Of a DNA stretch of 35,502 bases, positions 1 through 9,000 are shown piece by piece. The notes under the pieces are model-generated. The model saw only the letters and a list, made by a program, of their open reading frames with translations. It did not search any database and was not told the origin of the DNA. Position 1 is the first letter of the stretch. Every line of letters begins with the position of its first letter. This DNA is from an uncultured Fretibacterium sp. (GTDB taxonomy: Bacteria > Synergistota > Synergistia > Synergistales > Aminobacteriaceae). Where the stretch lies: contig CAMVMK010000021.1 of NCBI GenBank assembly GCA_947168585.1, positions 1-35,502 on the forward strand. The letters are read 5' to 3'. Position numbers and translations under genes: made by a program.

Positions 1-24
1 GCTTAAATTTAAGTATAGCAATTT

Positions 25-120
25 TTACCGCTTTTCAAATGTGGTAGCTATAACTTCCCACTGAGCATCTGTGAGATCGCTCGGATACGCTTGTCGTTTT
101 TTGTCTTCTATCTTTTTCAT
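25..120 (-). pseudogene. IS5-type transposase N-terminal remnant
   Basis: A 31-codon reading frame starts with ATG at 120 and stops at TAA (25-27). Its middle reads YPSDLTDAQWEVIA, the usual opening of IS5-family transposases, and nothing of the DDE catalytic domain follows. It is therefore a decayed fragment rather than a gene. It points opposite to the C-terminal transposase fragment at 175-426, so the two are either from different insertions or the result of an inversion. Confidence 0.7.
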
Positions 121-174
121 AATTGACTATTATATCATTGTGAAAACAAGTTCTTATAATAATTGATACAGTAG

Positions 175-426
175 ATTTTAGCGAATAAAGGTTATCAAGG
201 TATAATTATATTTCATAAAAACAGCTTAATACCAATAAAGAAGTACAACAGAAAAAATTTAAGCATAGTAGAAAAATGGTATAATCAAATAGTTTCTAAA
301 AGCCTGGCATTGATAGAAAGAATCAATCGTCGTTTGAAAGTGTTTAGAATATTGAACAATATCTGCAAATTTGAAAATATATTCAGTTTAATTTGCGGCA
401 TTTTTAATTTCAGCCATTTTATGTAA
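175..426 (+). pseudogene. DDE transposase C-terminal remnant
   Basis: An open frame of 83 codons, preceded by an in-frame TAG (172-174) and closed by TAA (424-426), has no start codon of its own. It reads ILANKGYQGIIIFHKNS near its start and later SLALIERINRRLKVFRIL. These match the last third of IS5-type DDE transposases (DDE_Tnp_4-like): the second catalytic Asp region D/N-K-G-Y-Q-G and the final E-R-x-N-x-R-L-K helix. The usual Asp of DKGYQG is Asn here, consistent with decay. The 5' two-thirds is missing. The following 427-557 shows nothing recognisable. Confidence 0.75.
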
Positions 427-557
427 ATTTAGTTCCCGAAAATATCCATTCTTATTCCGTATTTTTCATGGAAAGAAAATGAGCATTAATTTTTTCCATA
501 CTCTGGGGAAAATATATGGATTAAGAGTGAAGTAAAAAGCTGATAAACACAACAATA

Positions 558-632
558 TGGAGCCGGTGAACAGATTCGAACTGTTGACCTGCGCATTACG
601 AGTGCGCTGCTCTACCTCTGAGCCACACCGGC
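558..632 (-). tRNA. tRNA-Thr (anticodon CGT)
   Basis: On the minus strand a complete cloverleaf can be folded. The acceptor stem is GCCGGTG/CACCGGC. The D-arm is GCTC/GAGC with loop AGAGGTA. The anticodon stem is GCGCA/TGCGC with loop CTCGTAA, and the T-arm is AACAG/CTGTT with loop TTCGAAT. The length is 72 nt, followed by an encoded CCA (558-560 on the plus strand reads TGG). Anticodon CGT decodes ACG threonine. It lies 28 bp downstream of the S8 peptidase stop on the same strand. An 8-bp inverted repeat (636-643/655-662) sits between them. Confidence 0.95.
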
Positions 633-635
633 TTC

Positions 636-662
636 GATAAAATCACAATGAGTAATTTTATC
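636..662 (-). terminator. Stem-loop between peptidase gene and tRNA
   Basis: GATAAAAT at 636-643 and ATTTTATC at 655-662 form a perfect 8-bp inverted repeat with an 11-nt loop. It overlaps the stop codon of the S8 peptidase gene. There is no U-tract after it, so it could be a 3'-end or processing structure rather than a classical intrinsic terminator. Confidence 0.3.
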
Positions 663-2136
663 AGCGTTTGAACTTTTTGGCAAGCGGTAAAAATATCACA
701 GTAGCAAAAATCCCTGTTATAAATCCGTTACAACCGCCGCCGCCGCCACCGGAAGAATCATCCGAGCTTTCATCAGTATTATTATATTGAATGCTCGAAT
801 TTGAGGAGGGTGTTTCGGAAAGAATTTCAGCCTTATTATTATTGTAATAAGTTATTCCCTCGCTTAAATTAAAAAGTTTTTCGGTCGAACTTGCTGTCGA
901 AACTGAACGCGAATTTCCGTTGACTAAAATATTTTTAATCTGATATGCCGTCAAATTCGGATTAATTGAAGCAAGCAAAGCCGCCGCCCCCGATACAAAC
1001 GGAGCAGCCATTGAAGTTCCGCTGATAAACTTAGTGCTGACAGTGTCTGAATCATCCGAAGAAGATTGTTTATAAGTGCTCAAAATAGCAACACCGGGAG
1101 CTGCTATATCTGCTCCGGAATTACTGAAAGAAGCAAGATGTAAATTCGGCCCGACAGCTCCGACTGAAATCATATTATTTAATCCGGTGAAAGACGCAGG
1201 ATAAACATAACCGCCGGCACTTGAAATATACTCTCCGATAGTACCACCTTTATTTCCGGCTGCTACGACAATAACGGCTTGATTCAAATTGTCAAGTTCT
1301 TTTAAGGAAAGCCAGAGAGGATTGCTTGTGAAATTGCTGTATTTAGGCTCTAAATTCATGTAAATTTCTATCGAAAGATTTACGGCCCTAACATTAACTC
1401 CGCTCTTGATTAATCCGGTAACAAAATCTATGCCTTTGATTATTTCTGAGAGTCCGCCCTTACCGTTCGGAAGCGCATTCACAGCAATTAAATTAACGTC
1501 CCAGTTCACTCCGGCAAGTCCAATGCCGTTATTGCCTTTAGCTCCGATTATTCCGGCTACGTGAGTTCCGTGTCCGTGAGTATCTTTTTGCGACGAATAT
1601 AAAGATGAATAATTTTCGCTATAATTCGGTAATATATCCGGATTAGTATAATCAACTCCGGAGTCTATCATAGCCACGTAAACATTTTTGCTGCCCGTGT
1701 TAGTATCCCATGCTTCAGGGGCATTGATATTGAACATTCCCCAGCAGTTTGTTTCTGTGAATAAACTTTCACTTTCATTCGGCAGAGCGGCAAGTTTTAC
1801 GATATAATTCGGTGATACCGCTAAAACATCGGGATTTTCTTTTAATTTCGCCGCAAAATTTTCAGCGTCCATCTTGTCCGAGTGAAGCAAAGTAAAAACT
1901 CCCGTGCTTGAATTTGAAAGTTCTTGATAAGTTTCTTTTACTTCAGCGTCAGCAAGTTCAGCAAAGGCTTCAGCTAACGATACGGAAGATAAATTTACTT
2001 CGCCTTCTGTCGGCGTTTGATGCTTAAACACGACTATTACATCGCCGTCAACATATTCACTTGCGAAAGAAATTCCCGCGATTAAAAAAATTAAAGCGAG
2101 GGCAAGAAATAATTTTTTGCTTAATTTATTCTTCAA
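661..2136 (-). CDS. Exported S8 (subtilisin-like) serine protease with Synerg-CTERM-type tail
   Basis: The 491-residue protein is a secreted subtilase. Residues 1-25 are a signal peptide (KKLFLALALIFLIAGISFAS), followed by an inhibitor_I9-like propeptide to about residue 115 and the catalytic domain. The triad is visible as D158 (MIDSGVDY), H192 (HGHGTHVAG) and S375 (SGTSMAAP), with oxyanion N295 (VAAGN). After a Ser/Asn-rich linker the C-terminus has a run of six Gly, then Cys-Asn, a hydrophobic segment and the basic end KKFKR. This is the architecture of Synerg-CTERM sorting signals, so the enzyme is probably processed and retained at the cell surface. The start is TTG (2136) with a weak ribosome site. 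It probably degrades or matures extracellular proteins. Family assignment is firm; the surface-anchoring step is inferred. Confidence 0.93.
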   Translation of the reverse strand: MKNKLSKKLFLALALIFLIAGISFASEYVDGDVIVVFKHQTPTEGEVNLSSVSLAEAFAELADAEVKETYQELSNSSTGVFTLLHSDKMDAENFAAKLKENPDVLAVSPNYIVKLAALPNESESLFTETNCWGMFNINAPEAWDTNTGSKNVYVAMIDSGVDYTNPDILPNYSENYSSLYSSQKDTHGHGTHVAGIIGAKGNNGIGLAGVNWDVNLIAVNALPNGKGGLSEIIKGIDFVTGLIKSGVNVRAVNLSIEIYMNLEPKYSNFTSNPLWLSLKELDNLNQAVIVVAAGNKGGTIGEYISSAGGYVYPASFTGLNNMISVGAVGPNLHLASFSNSGADIAAPGVAILSTYKQSSSDDSDTVSTKFISGTSMAAPFVSGAAALLASINPNLTAYQIKNILVNGNSRSVSTASSTEKLFNLSEGITYYNNNKAEILSETPSSNSSIQYNNTDESSDDSSGGGGGGCNGFITGIFATVIFLPLAKKFKR

Positions 2137-2211
2137 AAATTTTCACTACTTTCAAAAAAAATTAATTTTAAGAATTATATAACAAGCCTGTGAAAAGTTT
2201 TTGAATTTTTA

Positions 2212-2240
2212 TTAGCAAAATTACGGATATAAAGTATAAT
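2212..2240 (+). promoter_or_regulatory. Promoter of the zinc-ribbon gene
   Basis: TTAGCA (2212-2217) lies 17 bp before a consensus TATAAT (2235-2240). The site faces the gene starting at 2282, which has AAGGAGG at 2265-2271. Confidence 0.5.
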
Positions 2241-2281
2241 ATGTAATACTTAATTTTAATTCTCAAGGAGGGGAAAAAATT

Positions 2282-2716
2282 TTGGGATTGTTCAAGTGTA
2301 AGTTATGCGGAAAAGTTCTAAGCACGAATTTTTTATCTGTGAAACATAATCTCTGCAAAAGATGTTTTATAGACCTTGAAGAACTTTATGATAAGTCCGG
2401 GATTCATAATTATATCCGTGATCACGGGCTTCCGGAAAATTTTACGCCGGAGCAGCTTGCTGAAGATTTAGGCTTAAATCCGCGTAATGTTGTGCTTTTA
2501 TACGAATTAGGATTTTTCGAGCGCGATATTCAAGTTTACAGCCACGCAGGAAAAGAACGCCGCGAAAAATTAGCCGGTGAACTTTCATTTGAACTTAACA
2601 AAATGAGAATAAGAAAAAAAATTAATCAAGCACGGGACTCTGAACCTAAAGAAATAAATAAAACTAATTCTAATTCTTACGGCGGAAGTTTATATCGGAG
2701 ACGGCGGAGATTTTAA
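2282..2716 (+). CDS. Small zinc-ribbon protein, YvyF-like
   Basis: This 144-residue cytoplasmic protein begins with a CX2C...CX2C zinc ribbon (C6, C9, C25, C28). A helical segment of about 40 residues follows (YIRDHGLPENFTPEQLAEDL), resembling the winged-helix-like part of the flagellar-region protein YvyF, where a zinc ribbon is followed by YLRDHPNAT-type sequence. The C-terminal third is basic and low in complexity and ends in RRRRRF, which may bind nucleic acid. The start is TTG at 2282, supported by AAGGAGG 10 bp upstream; no nearby ATG fits. No flagellar genes are near, so a flagellar role is not supported here. It could equally be an unrelated regulator that shares the zinc-ribbon/HTH layout. 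Confidence 0.6.
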   Translation: MGLFKCKLCGKVLSTNFLSVKHNLCKRCFIDLEELYDKSGIHNYIRDHGLPENFTPEQLAEDLGLNPRNVVLLYELGFFERDIQVYSHAGKERREKLAGELSFELNKMRIRKKINQARDSEPKEINKTNSNSYGGSLYRRRRRF

Positions 2717-2786
2717 TTTGAAAATTAAATTTATAAACTTTTACGGACGCTAAAAATTTTCGAGATTTTTGTAGTTGAAAATGTAG

Positions 2787-2833
2787 TTGAAAAAAATAAA
2801 TTCCCCGTCTTCTAAATAAAAACCGGAGAATTT
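2787..2833 (-). terminator. Intrinsic terminator of the acyl-ligase pair
   Basis: AAATTCCCCG (2798-2807) pairs with the complementary arm ending at 2833, ten positions with one mismatch. On the minus strand the stem is followed by TTTATTTTTTT. It lies just after the stop codon of the second acyl ligase (2861), so it would end that operon. Confidence 0.6.
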
Positions 2834-2860
2834 ATAATTAAGTCATTATATCATAAATTT

Positions 2861-4363
2861 TTAAGATTTATTGGCCTGTTCACGCAAGACGCGCCGCAAA
2901 ATTTTTCCCGTAGCTGAAACAGGAAATTCACTGACAAATTCAACGCTTCTTGGGACTTTGAAATGAGCTAATTTTTCTTTAGCAAATCTGATTATTTCAC
3001 GGTCTGTAACTTCCGCACCGTCTTCAAGCTGAATATAAGCCTTAGGAATTTCTCCGTTGATATTATGATGAACTCCAACAACTACTGCGGCACGGACAGC
3101 AGGGTGTTCGCTCAAAATTTTTTCAACTTCCTGCGGATAAACATTAAAGCCTCCGACTATAATTAAATCCGTTACGCGGTCCATGATAGTTACATAGCCG
3201 TCATCATCAAATTTTACATAATCGCCCGTGTTAAAAAATCCGTCAGAGTCAAATCTTTCAGCCGTAATTTCGGGTGCATGAAGATAACCCGGCGTAATTG
3301 AAGGCCCCTTTGCCCATAAAACTCCCTCGCGTTCGGTTTTAGGAAGTTCTTGGCCTTCGCGGGATTTTAATTTATATTCGTAGCCCGGAATTATAGGCCC
3401 TGAAGTCCCCGTGTGCTGGGTCTCGCAATCGTGGTTCATACACAAAACCGGCGAAGTTTCTGTGAGTCCGTAACCTTCCATAACATCGCGCCCTAAAAGT
3501 TTTAATGCCTGTTTATGAACATTCGGGGCAAGTCTGTCGCCTCCCGTGCAGATAACACGCTGGCTCGATAAAACTTCAGGATTTAATTTCCCTTTCTCGA
3601 CCGACATTAATAAAAATGAAAGCATAGCCGGCACTACGTACATTATTGTTGTCGGGGCTTCGGCGATTGCTTTTATTGACGCTTGAGGCGGCAAAAATCC
3701 CGGAACTATTGCAATTTTCGCTCCGATCGCAAGCGGCAGCATTGTAGCGCACGTAAATCCGAACGAATGGAAATTCGGCAAAACTGTTAAAAAAGTATCG
3801 TGTTCGTTAAGGGGATAAACATTTTCTTTTGTGGCTTTGATGTTGCTGATTAAATTCATATGGGTCAAAGGTACTGCCTTTGGATTTCCTGTAGTTCCGG
3901 AAGTCGAAAAAATTACCGCGTATTCTTCCGGCTCAACGGGCTGAGTTATTCCCGTGAAATTTTTAAGAGTTTTGTCGTGAATGTCGCATAAAACGCAAGG
4001 CCAAGAATTATGAAGTTCGGGAAGTTCGCGGCCTGATACGAGAGCAAAAGGCTTGATTAATTTCAAAGTATTTTCGAGAGCGTCAGTCCCGGCTTTTTCG
4101 TTGAGAGGGCAGAAAATTCCGCCTAATTTCCAGACTGCCAAAGCTATAGCAGGAATTAACGGCGAATTTTTTAACATTACAACGAGCCTTTGTCCCCGCG
4201 AAAAGCCTGAAGCCTTTAATACTTTTTCGCAGTTGTCGATGATTTCAAGAAAATCTTTTCCCGTATGCCACTCGCCTTCAAACCAAAAACTTTTTTTATC
4301 GCGGCGGGCTTCTAAATTCGGGATAATAATTTCCTCGAGCCTGTTTTTATTTAAGTCGATCAT
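2861..4363 (-). CDS. Acyl-CoA/acyl-ACP ligase (AMP-binding family), second of a pair
   Basis: The 500-residue protein belongs to the AMP-forming ligases, which activate a carboxylic acid as acyl-adenylate and transfer it to CoA or a carrier protein. The phosphate loop FSTSGTTGNPKAV is at about 152-164. The A5 motif GYGLTETSP is near 300, the TGDY and DRVTDLIIVGGFNVYP hinge region is near 376-405, and the catalytic Lys of SATGK is K487. The segment around PNFHSFGFTCATMLPL resembles the acyl-ACP synthetase domain of Aas and long-chain fatty-acid ligases, so a medium or long fatty acid is the likely substrate. The ATG overlaps the stop codon of the upstream paralogue by one base (TAATG at 4361-4365), so translation is probably coupled. 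Substrate not determined. Confidence 0.88.
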   Translation of the reverse strand: MIDLNKNRLEEIIIPNLEARRDKKSFWFEGEWHTGKDFLEIIDNCEKVLKASGFSRGQRLVVMLKNSPLIPAIALAVWKLGGIFCPLNEKAGTDALENTLKLIKPFALVSGRELPELHNSWPCVLCDIHDKTLKNFTGITQPVEPEEYAVIFSTSGTTGNPKAVPLTHMNLISNIKATKENVYPLNEHDTFLTVLPNFHSFGFTCATMLPLAIGAKIAIVPGFLPPQASIKAIAEAPTTIMYVVPAMLSFLLMSVEKGKLNPEVLSSQRVICTGGDRLAPNVHKQALKLLGRDVMEGYGLTETSPVLCMNHDCETQHTGTSGPIIPGYEYKLKSREGQELPKTEREGVLWAKGPSITPGYLHAPEITAERFDSDGFFNTGDYVKFDDDGYVTIMDRVTDLIIVGGFNVYPQEVEKILSEHPAVRAAVVVGVHHNINGEIPKAYIQLEDGAEVTDREIIRFAKEKLAHFKVPRSVEFVSEFPVSATGKILRRVLREQANKS

Positions 4364-5880
4364 TATTTTTTTTCACGCTCTTTCTGACGCAGAACGCGCC
4401 TTAAAATTTTTCCTGTAGCTGACAACGGCAATGCGTCAACAAATTCGACCGCTCTCGGGACTTTGTAATGAGAAAGTCTTTCTTTGCAGAAATTTATTAA
4501 TTCTCTGTCGCTGACTTCCGCGTCCTTGTTCTTCAATATAAAAGCCTTCGGAACTTCGCCGCTCATATCGTTAGGCATTCCGACAACTACAGCCGTATTA
4601 ACTGCAGGGTGTTCAGCTAAAATCGCTTCGACTTCTTGAGGATAAACGTTAAAGCCCCCGACGATGATAATATCTGTAACGCGGTCAAGAATTTTTATAT
4701 AGCCGTCCTTGTCAATTTGAACGTAATCGCCCGTGTTGAACCAGCCGTCTTGAAATCTCTCGTGATTTAATTCGTCAGCGTGATAATATCCCGGAGTTAC
4801 CGCAGGGCCGCGAGTCCATAAAACTCCCTCGCCGGGTTCACCAGAAATTTCTAAAATTTTTCCGTCCTCGCTTCTTAATTGAAGTTCAAAGCCGGGCAAT
4901 GCAGGGCCGACTGTTCCTAATTTTCTTTCTGACGGTCGCGGATTAACCGACAAAACGGGCGAACATTCTGTAATTCCGTAGCCTTCGATTACGGGAACTC
5001 CAAAAGCTGCTGTAATTCTGTCGTCCATTTTAATGTTATATTTGTCGCCGCCGGTGATTAAAATTTTTATGCCGTCTAATTTTTTATTTTGACGCTCTAA
5101 AAGTCCTGCAGCAAAATTAAACATTGTCGGAACGAGTAATAAAACATCGGGGTGCGCTTCTTCGATTGCTTTAATGACGTTTGACGGAGGCATGAAGTTT
5201 TCAACTAAAACCTGCGACGCTCCGAGTACAAAAGGCAGAACGCAGCAGACTGTAAATCCGAAAGCATGGAAATTCGGGAGAACGTTCAGCAAAGAATTTT
5301 CGGGATTTAATTCAACTAACTGCTTCAAACATGCTTCAATATCGCTCAAAATATTTTCATGTGTCAAAGGTACGGCCTTAGGGTCGCCTGTTGTCCCGGA
5401 AGTCGAGAAAATTACAGCTAATTTTTTATCTAAATCATCAGCCGGAGCAGTAACGCCGCTAAAATTTTCTGAGCCCGTGATTTTTTCAAAATTAAATCTT
5501 GAGCAATTCCAGCCGGAATTTTTCAAAGCGTCTTCGAGTTCTTTTTTAACTCCTTCGGATAAAGCTACGGAAAAAGGCTTTAATAATTTCAAAGTCTTCA
5601 ATAAAGAAATTTCGCCGGTCTTTTCGTTCAAAGGACAATAAACTCCGCCCAATTTCCAAACCGCGTACATCAAAGCCAATGCAACCGGAGAATTAGGAAT
5701 TAAAACAGCGAGCCTCTGCCCCTCCGAAAATCCTGCGGACTTTAAGAGCGCAACGCAGTCATCAGCAAGAGCCTTGAATTTTGTTGCGCTCCACCATTGG
5801 CCTCGAAACCATAAACAATTTTTTTCGGGATATTTAGAGATATATTCATCAATTTTAAGTGCAAGTTTTTTTTCAAGCAT
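4363..5880 (-). CDS. Acyl-CoA/acyl-ACP ligase (AMP-binding family), first of a pair
   Basis: This 505-residue paralogue of the following gene has the same motif set: FSTSGTTGDPKAV at about 158, GYGITECSP, NTGDYVQIDKDGY, DRVTDIIIVGGFNVYP and a C-terminal SATGK with K491. Start choice: a longer frame reaches back to a TTG at 5919, but the ATG at 5880 has GAGGAGGG (5892-5899) 11 bp upstream and gives the N-terminus expected for the family. No transmembrane segment is present, so it is cytosolic. Similarity to the neighbour runs the whole length, which points to an old tandem duplication and possibly different chain-length preference. It is divergent from nifJ, with both promoters expected in 5881-6040. 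The substrate is inferred only. Confidence 0.88.
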   Translation of the reverse strand: MLEKKLALKIDEYISKYPEKNCLWFRGQWWSATKFKALADDCVALLKSAGFSEGQRLAVLIPNSPVALALMYAVWKLGGVYCPLNEKTGEISLLKTLKLLKPFSVALSEGVKKELEDALKNSGWNCSRFNFEKITGSENFSGVTAPADDLDKKLAVIFSTSGTTGDPKAVPLTHENILSDIEACLKQLVELNPENSLLNVLPNFHAFGFTVCCVLPFVLGASQVLVENFMPPSNVIKAIEEAHPDVLLLVPTMFNFAAGLLERQNKKLDGIKILITGGDKYNIKMDDRITAAFGVPVIEGYGITECSPVLSVNPRPSERKLGTVGPALPGFELQLRSEDGKILEISGEPGEGVLWTRGPAVTPGYYHADELNHERFQDGWFNTGDYVQIDKDGYIKILDRVTDIIIVGGFNVYPQEVEAILAEHPAVNTAVVVGMPNDMSGEVPKAFILKNKDAEVSDRELINFCKERLSHYKVPRAVEFVDALPLSATGKILRRVLRQKEREKK

Positions 5881-6040
5881 TAAAAATTTTTCCCTCCTCA
5901 ATAAAAAAATAAAACTCAAAAATTTTTCGCGTTTATTTTATTTTATTCTTCAAGATTTTTGTAGTAGAATACACGACAGCACAAATAAAATTTTTTTCAA
6001 AAAACTTTTTTTTAATTTTTAGAGGGAGGGTTTTTCTTTC

Positions 6041-9000
6041 ATGGCTTTCAAAAGAAACTGGAAAACTATGGACGGTAACGAGGCAGTAGCTCACGTTGCT
6101 TACGCTTTTTCCGAAATGGCCACAATTTATCCTATCACACCTTCATCACCTATGCCTGAGCATATTGACGAATGGGCAGCACACGGACGTAAAAATATTT
6201 TCGGCCATACCGTAAAAGTTACAGAAATGCAGTCCGAAGCAGGAGCGGCAGGAGCCTGCCACGGAGCATTATCAGCGGGAGCACTCGCAAGCACTTATAC
6301 AGCTTCTCAGGGACTTTTATTAATGATCCCGAATATGTATAAAATCGCAGGCGAATTATTACCGGGCGTTTTCCACGTTACAGCAAGAGCTATAGCAATG
6401 CACGCGCTTTCAATTTTTGGCGATCACAGCGACGTTATGTCAACAAGAATGACAGGCTTCACGATGATCGCGGGCGGTTCAGTCCAGGAAGCTCACGACA
6501 TGGCAGCAGTAGCTCACTTAACAGCAATTAAATCAAGCGTTCCTGTATTAAATTTCTTTGACGGTTTCAGAACTTCACACGAAATTCAGAAAGTTGACAC
6601 TTTCGACTATGCAGACTTAGCCAAACTCGTTGACTATGACGCAATCGCAGCTTTCAGAGACCGCGCAATGAAACCCGAAAATCCTTATACAAAAGGTACA
6701 GCACAGAACCCTGATATTTTCTTCCAAGCTAAAGAAGCTTCACAGCCTTTCTATGACAAAGTTCCCGACATCGTAGCGAAATACATGGCCGACATCAAAG
6801 GCATCTGCGGACGCGAATATCACCCGTTCAATTACTACGGAGATCCCGAAGCCGACAGAGTAATTATCGCTATGGGTTCAGTATGCCAGGCAATCGAAGA
6901 AACAGTTGATTATCTCAACGCACGCGGCGAGAAAGTCGGAGTTGTTGAAGTCCATCTTTACAGACCGTTCTCACCGAAATATTTCTTCAGAGCATTACCG
7001 GCAACAGTAAAAGCTATCGCAGTTCTTGACAGAGTTAAAGAAGTCGGAGCTCTCGGCGGTCCTCTTTATGAAGATGTCTGCTCATTATTCGTTGACAACT
7101 GCTGCGCTCCTAAGATCGTCGGCGGACGTTACGGACTTGGCTCAAAAGACACAACACCTAGCGACATTAAAGCAACGTTCGATAATCTTAAATTATTCGA
7201 GCCGCGCAATAACTTCACACTTGGAATTATTGATGACGTAAACGACAGTTCTTTAATCCCGACGGAACACATCAACGCCGCCGCAGAAGGCACAGTATGC
7301 TGCAAATTCTGGGGTCTCGGCTCAGACGGTACAGTCGGTGCCAACAAGAACTCAATCAAAATCATCGGCGACCATACTGATATGTATGCTCAGGGCTATT
7401 TCGATTATGACTCGAAGAAGTCCGGCGGTATCACTATGTCCCACTTACGTTTCGGAAAATCGCCGATTAAATCAACGTATCTCATCGACCACGCTGACTT
7501 TATCGCATGCCATAAACAGGAATATGTCAACCAGTATGACTTGCTTCACGGCATGAAAGAGGGCGGAACATTCCTTCTTAATACTCAGTGGACGGATATG
7601 GCAGCCCTTGAGGAGCATTTACCGGCAAGCCTTAAGAGAAAATTAGCAACTCTTAAATGCAAGTTCTATATTATCAACGCCGTTGACGAAGCTCAAAAGA
7701 TCGGACTCGGCAACAGAACGAACACGATCATGCAGTCGGCATTCTTCAAACTTGCTAACGTTATTCCGATTGATGACGCTGTTAAATACATGAAAGAAGC
7801 TATCGTTCATTCATACGGCCGTAAAGGCGAGAAAGTCGTCAACATGAACTACGCCGCCGTTGATGCAGGACTTGCAGGACTTAAAGAAATTCAAGTTCCG
7901 GCAGAATGGGCAACAGCAGAAGACAAAGCAAGAGTTAAACCCGGTATGCCTTCAGAAGTTCCCGGATTTATCAGCTATCAGGTTGAGACAATCAACGCCC
8001 AGAAAGGCAACACTCTTCCTTCAAGCGCATTCGTTGACGGTTACGAAGACGGACACTTCCCGGCAGGCACAGCAAAATTCGAGAAACGCGGAGTCGCTGT
8101 CATGGTTCCTGAATGGAATTCGGCCAAGTGTATCCAGTGCAACCAGTGCTCAATGGTATGTCCGCACGCTGCTATCAGACCGTTCTTGCTTGACGCTGCT
8201 GAACAGGCTGCTGCTCCGGCAAACTTCGGTGCAGTTGATGGAAAATCACCGGCACTCAAGGCCAAAGGCTATAAATATAAGATGCAGGTTGACACTCTTG
8301 ACTGCTTAGGCTGCGGCAACTGCGCTGACATCTGCCCTGTCAAGGCTCTCGAGATGAAACCGACAGCTTCACAGACTGACCAGATTGACAACTGGACATT
8401 TGCAGTTGAAGAAGTTGCAGATAAATACGACGCGGGCGACAAGTTCACCGTTCAGGGCTCACAGTTCCAGAGACCTTTATTCGAGTTCAGCGGAGCTTGC
8501 GCAGGATGCGGCGAAACTCCTTACGCGAAATTAATTACACAGCTCTTCGGACCTCGAATGATTATCGCCAACGCTACAGGCTGTTCATCAATTTGGGGCG
8601 GTTCTGCGCCGTCAATGCCTTACACGACTGACGCTAACGGACACGGACCGGCTTGGGGCAACTCGTTATTCGAGGACGCTGCTGAGTACGGAATGGGCAT
8701 GAAACTTTCAGTCAACGTCATGGTAAATTACCTCACGACAGCGGCCAAGAATTTAATCGCTATGGACGATGTACCGGCAGAAGACAAAGCAGTACTTCAG
8801 GAATGGCTTGACGCTCATCTTGACGGCGAGGCTTCAGTAGCTGCTGCTGCAAAAGTTGAAGCATTACTCGAAAAGATTTTCTGCTGCTGCGGCTGTGAAG
8901 AACACGAACACGCACCGTTAAGCGAGGCTGCTGAAAAAGAATTCTGCACAATCGCAACGTATCATGACTATCTCGTCAAGAAATCCGTTTGGATCATCGG

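Noticed and set aside
4053-5641. Plus-strand open frames opposite the acyl-ligase genes (4053-4418 and 5174-5641)
   Set aside because: They are antisense shadows of well-conserved ligase sequence, without ribosome sites or protein-like composition.
7026-8957. Open frames of 65-149 codons on both strands inside nifJ
   Set aside because: They lie wholly within a strongly supported, highly expressed gene, lack ribosome sites and show no recognisable motifs; they are by-products of its codon usage.
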